From positions 1 to 64,000 of the forward strand of contig CAMAFY010000010.1 in assembly GCA_945833885.1 (NCBI GenBank): DNA of 64,000 nt, read 5' to 3'. A model generated the notes under the pieces. The model did not search any database. It saw only the letters and a program-made list of their open reading frames with translations, and was not told where the DNA came from. Below are positions 1-7,837 of this stretch, in pieces. This stretch comes from an uncultured Bacteroidales bacterium (lineage in GTDB: Bacteria > Bacteroidota > Bacteroidia > Bacteroidales > Bacteroidaceae). Position 1 is the first letter of the stretch; the number at the start of each line of letters is the position of its first letter. A program made the position numbers and the translations under genes.

Positions 1-103
1 GGAATGCAGAGTGACGATGCGGGGAATGCAGAGTGACGATGCGGGGAATGCAGAGTGACGATGCGGGGAATGCAGAGCGACGATGCGGAGAATGCAGAGC
101 ATC
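1..103. repeat. 22-bp tandem array, about 4.7 units
   Basis: Units start at 1, 23, 45, 67 and 89; the first three are identical, the fourth has one change and the fifth breaks off. The shared core is GCAGAGTGACGATGCGG. The array may continue left of the window. Its unit length equals that of the other intergenic arrays here. Confidence 0.95.
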
Positions 104-137
104 GTAAGCGACTGGCGCGAAGAACGCGGGCACTTGT

Positions 138-323
138 TTACCAGAATTTGTTGTTTTCCGCGCTATATTCAAAGCCCGCACCCCAAAGTGGCACCTCCAC
201 CTCGGCGCGTTCCACGCCATAAAAGGCGCAGAATTCGTCGAGCGAAGGGAATTCGTCCCGCAACTTCATGTTGATGAAACTCATCAGCATGAAGGGGTCC
301 TTAGGAAACGATGATGGTAACAT
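138..323 (-). CDS. DUF4250 domain-containing small protein
   Basis: A 61-residue protein beginning MLPSSFPKDPFMLMSFINMK. The MLP..DP.ML.S..N..LRD pattern followed by a short acidic middle and an aromatic C-terminal end is the signature of the DUF4250 family, whose members have about this length and no known function. It starts 16 bp after the stop of the oxaloacetate decarboxylase-like gene on the same strand, so the two are probably cotranscribed. There is no signal peptide or membrane segment, so it is predicted cytosolic. The family assignment rests on the N-terminal motif and length; a role in the neighbouring carboxylase complex is only a guess from adjacency. Confidence 0.85.
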   Translation of the reverse strand: MLPSSFPKDPFMLMSFINMKLRDEFPSLDEFCAFYGVERAEVEVPLWGAGFEYSAENNKFW

Positions 324-339
324 TATGCTCCAACCTCCG

Positions 340-2133
340 TTATGCCTCCGTCTCAGGGCGCTGGATGTAAGCGATTACGTCGCCCTTAAGGACGTGGGCA
401 CCCTGCTTGGCGGCAATTTCCACCAACTTTCCACCCATAGCAGCGGGGATTTCGCTGATTTGACCGTGGGCGTTCTCGATATAGCAGAAGCGCTCGCCTT
501 CCTTGAACTCCTGTCCGATGAAAGGCTCAATGGCGCGTACGTTCTCAGCATCTCCGCCGATTTCCCACAGCACGATGCCGCCTTCGGGCGCCACAATGGC
601 GTCGGCCTTGGCATGTTTGAAGGCTGTTGCCTCCTCAATGCTCAGACCATTTGCGCACTCCTTGTCCTTGGCAGCCTGCAGGTCTGCGAGGAAACGCTTC
701 TTGGCAGCACCGCTCTTGTAGTCGCGATATTGCGTCTCGTGCATGGCGAACTCAAAGAGTTCCTCATCGTCCTCGCCGCGTTCCCATCCGTTGGTCTCCA
801 TCTCGTCGATGAAGCGCTGCAGGTCATCGGGATAGTAAGATTGGGGATCGGCATCGGTAAACTCAAAGCCTTTCTCCTTGGCAAGTTCGATGATTTCGGG
901 AGCGACCTCACCGGGAAGTTTACCGCTTTTACCGAGGATCATGCCCCAGATGCTGTTGTCCATCATGGTATAACGCGGCTTGTCCATGGACTCGGTGAGG
1001 AGGTTCATGAGGGCAATGTTCTTAACATACTGGCTGAAAGGTGTGACAAGTGGGGGGTAACCCACACGTGGCCAGACATAGGCAACCTCGTCGAAGAGGC
1101 GTACAAGAAGGGCATCCTCAGAAAGGGGTTCCTCGCCTTTCTTGGCACGATTGGCGTTAATGGCAGCCATGACACCGGTAAGGTCGGCCATCATAGAGCC
1201 CATCATTCCACCGGGAAGTCCGCAACCGAGGAGGAGCGACGACATGAGTTTGTTGGTGGGATTCATGAAGTATCCGAGGAAATCATCAATGAATTCCTGG
1301 GTCAACTTGCGGGCCTCCATATAGGCATCCATGTTGATTTCCGGCACGTCGAAGCCGGCATTCTTCAGCATACTCTGCACAGAAATGATGTCCGGATGCA
1401 CCTTTCCCCATGACAAAGGTTCGATGGCTGTATCGATAACATCGGCACCATTGCGGCACACTTCGAGGATGCTGGCCATGGAAAGACCGGGACCTGAATG
1501 GCCATGATACTGGATAATGACCCCAGGATGCTTCTCCTTTATGCGTCGGCAAAGTTCGCCAAGCATGGCGGGTTGTCCGATACCTGCCATGTCTTTCAGG
1601 CAGATTTCGGGCGCGCCGGCCTCAATAAGTTGGTCGGCAATGTTGGCATAATACTCCGCAGTGTGGATAGGACTGGTGGTGATGCACAATGTTGCCTGGG
1701 GGGTCATGCCGCCTTCGAGGGCATATTGTATGGAGGGAATGATGTTGCGGACATCGTTAAGGCCGCAGAAAATGCGGGTGATGTCCACACCTTGTGCATG
1801 CTTTACCTTGTACATCAGACGGCGAACGTCGGCAGGTACAGGGAACATACGCAGGGCATTGAGTCCGCGATCGAGCATGTGAGTCTTGATACCCACCTCA
1901 TTAAATGGGCGTGTAAAGGCACGGACTGCTTGGTTAGGATTCTCACCATATAGAAGGTTTACCTGCTCAAATGCTCCACCATTGGTTTCTACACGGCTGA
2001 AGCATCCCATCTTGATGATGACGGGAGCGATACGCTCAAGTTGGTCTTTGCGGGGCTGAAACTTGCCGCTCGACTGGAACATATCCCGATAAACGAGCGA
2101 AAACTGAATTTTTCTTTTTTCCTGTGTACTCAT
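340..2133 (-). CDS. oadA: Oxaloacetate decarboxylase alpha / pyruvate carboxylase subunit B-like protein
   Basis: A 597-residue carboxyltransferase of the HMGL-like TIM-barrel superfamily. The family moves CO2 between oxaloacetate or pyruvate and biotin. The metal and carboxyl-lysine motifs can be read: CLKDMAG and QYHGHSG in the barrel, followed by the PYC_OADA-type helical domain and a C-terminal biotinyl-like domain (about residues 515-597). I place the start at MSTQEK; the frame is open upstream for another 157 codons, but that part is the repeat-rich 5' region and has no family similarity. Oddity: where biotinyl domains carry EAMKM, this one reads ENAHG (residues 553-557), so the biotin-accepting lysine is replaced by H556. 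Either a separate carrier protein supplies biotin or the domain has another role. DUF4250 follows 16 bp downstream. Confidence 0.88.
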   Translation of the reverse strand: MSTQEKRKIQFSLVYRDMFQSSGKFQPRKDQLERIAPVIIKMGCFSRVETNGGAFEQVNLLYGENPNQAVRAFTRPFNEVGIKTHMLDRGLNALRMFPVPADVRRLMYKVKHAQGVDITRIFCGLNDVRNIIPSIQYALEGGMTPQATLCITTSPIHTAEYYANIADQLIEAGAPEICLKDMAGIGQPAMLGELCRRIKEKHPGVIIQYHGHSGPGLSMASILEVCRNGADVIDTAIEPLSWGKVHPDIISVQSMLKNAGFDVPEINMDAYMEARKLTQEFIDDFLGYFMNPTNKLMSSLLLGCGLPGGMMGSMMADLTGVMAAINANRAKKGEEPLSEDALLVRLFDEVAYVWPRVGYPPLVTPFSQYVKNIALMNLLTESMDKPRYTMMDNSIWGMILGKSGKLPGEVAPEIIELAKEKGFEFTDADPQSYYPDDLQRFIDEMETNGWERGEDDEELFEFAMHETQYRDYKSGAAKKRFLADLQAAKDKECANGLSIEEATAFKHAKADAIVAPEGGIVLWEIGGDAENVRAIEPFIGQEFKEGERFCYIENAHGQISEIPAAMGGKLVEIAAKQGAHVLKGDVIAYIQRPETEA

Positions 2134-2203
2134 TTTGAATCTGATGTATGTGTGTACTGGTGTGCTTAATTTCTGGATTCCGGATGTGCAATGTCGGCGT
2201 CTC

Positions 2204-2370
2204 CCGGGGAATGTTCCGAGGTTTCCGACGGAAAGTTCCGAAGATTCCGACGGAAAGTTCCGCACTTTGAAGAGGAATGTTCCGAGGTTTTCTGGAAAAA
2301 GTTCCGAAGTTTCCGACGGAAAGTTCCGCACTTTGAGGGGGAATGTTCCGAGGTTTTCTGGGAAAAGCAC
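2204..2370. repeat. 22-bp tandem array with 66-bp higher-order order
   Basis: TTCCG starts at 2214, 2236, 2258, 2280, 2302, 2324 and 2346, an exact 22-bp register. The units occur in the order A-B-C-A-B-C-A, so the array also repeats at 66 bp: 2214-2279 and 2280-2345 align along their full length. The C-type units carry the dyad core (AAAGTTCCGCACTTT). The array lies in the predicted 5' leader of the oadA-like gene. Confidence 0.93.
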
Positions 2371-2418
2371 TGACTTTTTTCCGAGAAAATCCGATATGCG
2401 CACGCATAGATTTCCGCG

Positions 2419-2426
2419 CAAATATA
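2419..2426 (-). promoter_or_regulatory. Candidate -7 element of the oadA-like gene
   Basis: On the minus strand the site reads TATATTTG, the Bacteroidetes -7 form TAnnTTTG. No clean TTTG occurs exactly 19 bp upstream, so the match is partial. If used, the transcript would have a leader of about 280 nt that contains the whole 22-bp array. Confidence 0.45.
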
Positions 2427-2578
2427 CAAATTTTCTGTCGAATCCGACACATATTTCCTTATGTGTGTGTAAAGAAAATCCGTTTTTCCATATATTGTTA
2501 CATGTCAATACGTCAATCGAACCTTCCCTTCCGCTCTCCATACACTTGCATCCATAGGGGGATTTCCCAAAAGGAATG

Positions 2579-2615
2579 CCCCTCAAAAGTTGAAGCATCT
2601 CCAACTTTTGAGGGG
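2579..2615 (-). terminator. Hairpin downstream of the Na/Pi transporter gene
   Basis: A perfect 14-bp stem (CCCCTCAAAAGTTG and its complement) with a 9-nt loop, 92 bp beyond the transporter stop codon. The tail on the minus strand is only moderately T-rich (CATTCCTTTTGG). Confidence 0.7.
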
Positions 2616-2706
2616 CGTTTCATCTGCGCTTCCCTGACTGATCCGTACAAGGAACCGGCAGATTATGCTGATGTACGGCGCATATCGCCTATGGGCAACC
2701 CGATTC

Positions 2707-4392
2707 TCAGTTACGGTTCAGACGTGCCTTGGCCTGTACCACGTTGATGATGTGGTCGCCAAGTTTCTCACATTCCGAAATGTAGTCGATGTAAAAAGCA
2801 CCGAGACGATAGTCATATTCGTGCTTTTCCACGCAACTCAGATTGTTGTTCCGCAGGTCATTGCGCAACTGGTTTATCTTGTTTTCAATCTGATAACTTT
2901 GACTTATGTCATGTCCGTAGCCCTCTGGCTGCTCGAGCATGCGGTTCATTTGCTGCAAAGCCATCAGCACAAGGTCTTCCATGTGGCTGATTTGCAGGAG
3001 TTGTTCGTCGGTGAAATGCTCCTTGCAATACTGGCGTTTGCGGCTCAAAACGCGAGCCAGATTGTAGCAACTGTCGCCGATGCTCTCCAGATCATCCACT
3101 TCACGGAGCATACGGTTCACCTGTCGCTTGGCGTCATCCGAAAGCCTTCCCTCCGAAACTTGCTGGAGATAATGCGCAATCTCCTGCTCCATATTGTCGG
3201 TAATGCCTTCGTATTTCTCCACACGTTTGAACTCTTTCATGAAATCATCGTCCTTCTCAATGCCGTGCATGCCGCAAACAATCTTGAAAGCCTTCTCACA
3301 ACGCTGTCCGAAGAGCCCAACTTCCTTACGGGCTTCGAGGAGCGAGAGTTCGGCAGTGCTGAGGATTCCGGCGGAAATGAACTTCAAACGACCCACTTCT
3401 TCCTGTTCATTCTGGGGAAGAACGAAGCAAACGAAGCGCTCAATCTGCTTGACGAAGCCGATAAGCAGCAATGTATTGAAGATGTTGAAGGCTGTATGGA
3501 AGGCGGAAAGACGGAACAAATCGTTGCCGCCGGCGTGCATCAGGTCGGTAACTACCCATGTCACCACCTCACAGAACGGATAGAAGAGGACGAGGACCAC
3601 AAGAACGCCAAAGACATTGAAGAACATGTGGGCCAAAGCAGCGCGACGTGCCTGCGTATTTGCCGTAAGCGAGGCCATGAATGCCGTAATCGTCGTACCG
3701 ATGTTCTGACCCATGGCAAGGGCAGCGGCCTGTTCGAAGCCGAAACCGGGGATCTGCATGTCAAAAAGCATGAGGGTTATGGCCATGGTGGCGGCAGATG
3801 CCTGCACCAACATGGTGACCAACGCACCGACGATGACAAAAAGAATGATGGTAAAGAAGCCTCCGGCCTCCACGTTTGCCAGCATTCCTGCCACAAGGGT
3901 GCCGATCTCAAGGCTTTCCGCTGCCTTTTGCAGGAAGGAAAGACCCATGAAGAGGAAGCAGAAACCGAAGACAAACTCACCGACACTCTTGCGTTTATTG
4001 TTGCTACTGAAGATAAGTGGGATGCCGATGGCCAAAAGCGGGAGGGCAAACGCTGCGATGTTTACCTTGAAACCGATGGCAGAAATCACCCAAGCGGTGA
4101 CAGTCGTACCGATGTTGGCGCCCATAATCACGCCAATGGCCTGGACAAGATTCATCAAACCTGCGTTGACGAAACTTACGACCATGACGGTTGTTGCGCT
4201 CGACGATTGGATAAGGGCCGTGATAAGTACGCCGGTCAGCACACCCATAACGCGGTTTTTCGTCATGGCTGCGAGGACGGCACGGAGACGGTCGCCGGCA
4301 AATTTCTCCAAACCTTCCGACATGATCTTCATACCATACAGGAAAAGGCCGAGAGAACCCAGCAGACTCAACAGATTGAGTAATACTTCCAT
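2707..4392 (-). CDS. Na+/phosphate cotransporter family protein with PhoU-like C-terminus
   Basis: A 561-residue inner-membrane protein of the Na/Pi-cotransporter (NptA/YjbB) family. The N-terminal two thirds are hydrophobic helices with the duplicated family motif: QSSSATT at residues 62-68 and VQASAATM near residue 210. After about residue 360 the sequence turns into soluble charged helices like the PhoU domain often fused to these carriers. It probably moves phosphate, driven by sodium; direction cannot be read from sequence. The neighbouring PiT transporter on the same strand makes a local phosphate theme, but a strong hairpin separates the two genes. A TAAATTTG element about 90 bp upstream (4484-4491) is a plausible -7 site. 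No pst or phoR genes are in view. Confidence 0.9.
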   Translation of the reverse strand: MEVLLNLLSLLGSLGLFLYGMKIMSEGLEKFAGDRLRAVLAAMTKNRVMGVLTGVLITALIQSSSATTVMVVSFVNAGLMNLVQAIGVIMGANIGTTVTAWVISAIGFKVNIAAFALPLLAIGIPLIFSSNNKRKSVGEFVFGFCFLFMGLSFLQKAAESLEIGTLVAGMLANVEAGGFFTIILFVIVGALVTMLVQASAATMAITLMLFDMQIPGFGFEQAAALAMGQNIGTTITAFMASLTANTQARRAALAHMFFNVFGVLVVLVLFYPFCEVVTWVVTDLMHAGGNDLFRLSAFHTAFNIFNTLLLIGFVKQIERFVCFVLPQNEQEEVGRLKFISAGILSTAELSLLEARKEVGLFGQRCEKAFKIVCGMHGIEKDDDFMKEFKRVEKYEGITDNMEQEIAHYLQQVSEGRLSDDAKRQVNRMLREVDDLESIGDSCYNLARVLSRKRQYCKEHFTDEQLLQISHMEDLVLMALQQMNRMLEQPEGYGHDISQSYQIENKINQLRNDLRNNNLSCVEKHEYDYRLGAFYIDYISECEKLGDHIINVVQAKARLNRN

Positions 4393-4596
4393 AAGGAGAT
4401 AAGTGAAAAAAAATTACGATAACGCGGAACTTTCCACCCCATAGTCCCGCTCGGACGGCATGAAGTATGGAAAGAAACCCGCGCAAATTTACAACACTTT
4501 TTGCAATTTTGCCACAAAATTGTTTCAAAGTTATGAAGAAAGTGTAAAATTCTTTCGCCTTATGGACGGGAAAGTCAAGGTCTGACATCAAAAAAA

Positions 4597-4640
4597 AGCC
4601 CCACTTTCCCGAACAAGTCAGGAATGTGGGGCCGGAGTTT
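4597..4640 (-). terminator. Intrinsic terminator after the PiT gene and small ORF
   Basis: The stem GCCCCACTTTCC pairs with GGAATGTGGGGC (one mismatch) and is flanked on the minus strand by a run of eight T. It ends the transcript that carries the PiT gene. Confidence 0.8.
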
Positions 4641-4661
4641 TTCTGAACTTTTAGAGGTGAA

Positions 4662-4775
4662 TCAGGCGTTCATTTGCCATAACGCTCCCCAAAGACAGAG
4701 GAGGAATACGATGAGAAGTACGATGCGTACCCTCTCATAGGCGCTCTGAATACGGCGCAATAGAATGGGATTCAT
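4662..4775 (-). CDS. Tiny predicted membrane peptide (37 aa)
   Basis: The frame begins MNPILLRRIQSAYERVR, continues as one hydrophobic helix (VLLIVFLLCLWGALW) and stops after QMNA. The start codon lies 3 bp after the stop codon of the PiT transporter gene and the frame ends just before the terminator, so it would be the last gene of that transcript. Basic N-terminus, single membrane span and tight spacing are what one expects of a real small protein, but I know of no named family, and chance cannot be excluded in so short a frame. Confidence 0.5.
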   Translation of the reverse strand: MNPILLRRIQSAYERVRIVLLIVFLLCLWGALWQMNA

Positions 4776-4778
4776 GGA

Positions 4779-7163
4779 TCAATCGCAAAAATGTGAGCAG
4801 GATTTCAGCAGCGAACGCAGTTCCTTTGCCAGCAATTCTGTCTCCTGAATGATATGGATGTTCAGCGTTGCGGCAGTGATATTGACGTCAGACTGCTGGA
4901 TTTCAAGGAGAAGTTCGCGGCGGAAAGCGTTGAGTTCCTGGCGGAATTTGTCGATGTCCGACCTCAGTTCCTCCACACGCTTCACACGGGCATCGCGCAA
5001 AGAATAGATAAGGTCCAGTTCCGCCATGGGGTCTTCGTAGTGCATTTTGCCCAATTCCTCCACAGCGCGCTTCAACATCTCAGAGAGTTTCTTCCGGAAC
5101 ACGTCAAAACGTTGCATAGATTGCGGAGAAATGGCTGGGAAATGGTTGTCAACGTGCTCAAGAGCAGGGTCTGCGATGCGAAGAAGACAGTAACGCATCT
5201 GCCGAAGTGAGTTATGTATGAGGTGGAAGTCGGTGGATTTCTTCACACTCCGCGCCGGTGTGATGCGGCGAAGACAAAGGATTTCGCGCCGACGTAGGTT
5301 TTTCAGTGTCATCTTGTCGCGGTGCAGGCTGCGCGAAGCACGGCGCAACGGCTTGAGTTTCTCCGTGGAAATACCCTCGACAAGTTGTGCGAGCGCCTCG
5401 TCGAAGAGGTTCAACTGGCGTGTGGTGTGCGTCATCACGTGCTCCTCGAGCAAGGGTTCCACTTCCAAAGGATTGTGGCTGGCCATCATCCGTGCAAAGA
5501 GTTCGTCGCCTTCCTCCTCGTCCGCCTTCTTCGATGCCGCACGTTGGTTGCGGACAAGTATGAAGACAACGGCCACAACCACGGCAACCATCGCCACTTT
5601 TCCGCCAATATGCATCAGCAATGCCACGCCCATGCAGGCGACAAATGCGACACCGGCGGTGATAAACCAGCCTCCAATGACGGTAAGAACGCCGGTAACG
5701 CGGAAGACTGCGCTCTCTCTTGTCCACGCACGGTCGGCAAGACTGGTTCCCATTGCCACCATAAAGGTGACGAAGGTCGTAGAAAGTGGCAACTTAAGCG
5801 AGGTTCCCAAGGCGATAAGCAGGGCAGCCACGACCAGATTTACGGAGGCTCTCACCAAATCATACGCCGGAGTTTCCGCGTTTTGCGGCTCTTCCGTGGC
5901 GGTTTGTACGTAATATCCGTCAGAAACCTGCACGGGAATGCGGAAACGCTCGTCAATCCGGCGCAGGATTCCATTGGGGATGACGCTTCCGAGAGCGTTA
6001 GCCAGGTTGATGCCACCACGGACCATTGAGCGTGCGGCACGCGATGATCCGAACATCTCCTCCCCCTCGGAACGTGAGGAAAGGTTGACGGATGTCATCA
6101 CTACCTTGCGGGCTTTCTTGCTTGTTGCCAAAGCAAACACCATCACGGCTCCGGCACCGATGAGGAAAACTAAGGGAGTGCTCGCGCTTTCCTCCAAGGA
6201 TACCATGGGGAAGTTCATAGGATCGGTGCCTCCGGACTGATAAAAATCCATAAAAGACGAGAATCCTGCCAGGGGAACACCAATGAAATTCACGAGATCG
6301 TTGCCGGCAAAGGCCATGGCAAGCGCAAAAGTTCCGGCAAGGACCACGAAACGGAACACAGCATTGCCGCCATTTCGGACAAGCCATCCCGTACGCGCCA
6401 CGGAAAATGCCTCAACAAGCACCATCAACAGCGTGAAAACGATGAAGCATCCGAGGAGAAGCAGCAGGATATGTCCGTCGAACCACCCTTTGAGATCGGC
6501 ACTCATGAAACTCATCGACTTCAATCCCTTGAACAACATGAAGTAGACTATCGAGGTGAGTGCAACACCTCCGAAGATGCAGACGCGGAGACTGAACATG
6601 GTGTGTCCGCCGTCTGAGGATTTCGGTTGGAAGAATGAGAAGAGGATTCGCGTGACATACTGTATCAACAGACCGCCGACGAAGGCGATGGGCACGCTCA
6701 CGAAGATACCGAAAATCACCTCCATCGCCTTCGAAGTGTTGAGATAATCGGCATAACTTCCGCCTTCGCTACCGATTTTCAGCAACGTTAGGGCGAAGGA
6801 TGCTCCGAGAAGTTCGAAGACCATTGAGACAGTTGTGGACGTAGGCATGCCAAGACTGTTGAAAACATCCAAAAGAATGATGTCCGTTGCCATGACGGCG
6901 AGGAAGATAACCATGACGTCGCCAAACTGGAATTGCGCAGGATTGAAGATGCCATGACGGGCAATGTCCATCATACCATTGGAAAGACAGGCTCCGAGGA
7001 ACACGCCAATGGCAGCCACTCCTACAATGGTGCCGAAACGGGCCGTCTTACTTCCGATGGCCGAATTCAGGAAGTTTACGGCATCATTCGACACTCCTAC
7101 CCAGAGGTCGAACAGGGCAAGGGCAAAAAGAAATGCCACAATGCAGATGAAAAATACAGTCAT
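4779..7163 (-). CDS. PiT-family inorganic phosphate transporter with long C-terminal domain
   Basis: A 794-residue transporter. The PiT signature occurs twice: GVSNDAVNF (residues 23-31) near the N-terminus and GNDLVNFIG in the second half. About twelve hydrophobic segments fill residues 1-580. The last 200 residues are soluble, charged and helical (from about KADEEEGDELF onward), like a fused PhoU-type regulatory domain; ordinary PiT carriers are 400-550 residues long. It should carry phosphate by symport across the inner membrane. It is followed at 3 bp by the tiny membrane ORF and then a terminator. A minus-strand TAATTTTG at 7612-7619 could be its -7 element, which would give a long leader. 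Confidence 0.88.
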   Translation of the reverse strand: MTVFFICIVAFLFALALFDLWVGVSNDAVNFLNSAIGSKTARFGTIVGVAAIGVFLGACLSNGMMDIARHGIFNPAQFQFGDVMVIFLAVMATDIILLDVFNSLGMPTSTTVSMVFELLGASFALTLLKIGSEGGSYADYLNTSKAMEVIFGIFVSVPIAFVGGLLIQYVTRILFSFFQPKSSDGGHTMFSLRVCIFGGVALTSIVYFMLFKGLKSMSFMSADLKGWFDGHILLLLLGCFIVFTLLMVLVEAFSVARTGWLVRNGGNAVFRFVVLAGTFALAMAFAGNDLVNFIGVPLAGFSSFMDFYQSGGTDPMNFPMVSLEESASTPLVFLIGAGAVMVFALATSKKARKVVMTSVNLSSRSEGEEMFGSSRAARSMVRGGINLANALGSVIPNGILRRIDERFRIPVQVSDGYYVQTATEEPQNAETPAYDLVRASVNLVVAALLIALGTSLKLPLSTTFVTFMVAMGTSLADRAWTRESAVFRVTGVLTVIGGWFITAGVAFVACMGVALLMHIGGKVAMVAVVVAVVFILVRNQRAASKKADEEEGDELFARMMASHNPLEVEPLLEEHVMTHTTRQLNLFDEALAQLVEGISTEKLKPLRRASRSLHRDKMTLKNLRRREILCLRRITPARSVKKSTDFHLIHNSLRQMRYCLLRIADPALEHVDNHFPAISPQSMQRFDVFRKKLSEMLKRAVEELGKMHYEDPMAELDLIYSLRDARVKRVEELRSDIDKFRQELNAFRRELLLEIQQSDVNITAATLNIHIIQETELLAKELRSLLKSCSHFCD

Positions 7164-7837
7164 ATTATGTTTCCGTTATGAATATCTTCTTTTGCGGTGC
7201 CGGGGCTTCGCCGCTGGCGTTCCCGCGTTTTTTCCGCGGCTTCCGGACGTCTGCTATCCCGGCCTCCGTTCCGTTGGGGGAAATGTTCCGGACTTTCCGA
7301 CAGGAATTGCGGAGAAGGCATACGGAAAAGCCGGGGAAACGGTTTTCCGAAACGCCGGGAAAACATCTGTCCCTGCCGATTTCCGGTTTCTTTTCCTGCC
7401 TATTTCCGGACGGCGTTCTGCGGATTCCTCTATACGGTTGGCACATATCGCCCATCCTGACATACGCATCTTCCCACTCACTCAACAAGTGCTTCTCCAC
7501 GCATTCATGCGTCCCCGCTCCTATTATATATATATGAGGGGGAGAGCGGCAACGGCATTTCCGCAGGCGGACTTCCGCAAACGGCATTCCGCCACTCCGG
7601 AAATGATGGTGCAAAATTACGTCATCACCGCCGTTGATGCCGCAAAAAACACGCTAAGAGGTTGTGACGTTTTTATTACAAAGTTGTTACGACGCGTGCA
7701 TTTTGCCTGCAAAAGCATGATTTTATGCCCGAAGGCGTAGCAAATTCCACGGCACTTGCGTCTAAACTTCAAAACATTCCCTTCCTATAACCTCCGGGCG
7801 GCGTCTGGCGCTTCCCGACATTTTCCATACAAAACAG
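7164..7837. other. Gene-free gap of 674 bp
   Basis: I see no supported gene. One isolated copy of the dyad core (AATGTTCCGGACTTTCC, about 7283-7299) is present, as is a minus-strand TAATTTTG. Overlapping short open frames on both strands show no protein-like pattern. Confidence 0.6.

Larger units (their letters stand above)
2134..2706. other. Gene-free gap with promoter, 22-bp array and hairpin
   Basis: This gap of 573 bp holds the likely promoter and long leader of the oadA-like gene, a seven-unit 22-bp array inside that leader, and the terminator of the Na/Pi transporter gene. The open frames that cross it are by-products of repeat sequence without stop codons. Confidence 0.8.

Noticed and set aside
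268-1413. Plus-strand open frame of 381 codons
   Set aside because: It is the reverse strand of the oadA-like gene, which has clear family motifs.
2665-4383. Plus-strand open frame of 572 codons
   Set aside because: Shadow of the Na/Pi transporter; low-complexity H, E and K-rich sequence with no family pattern.
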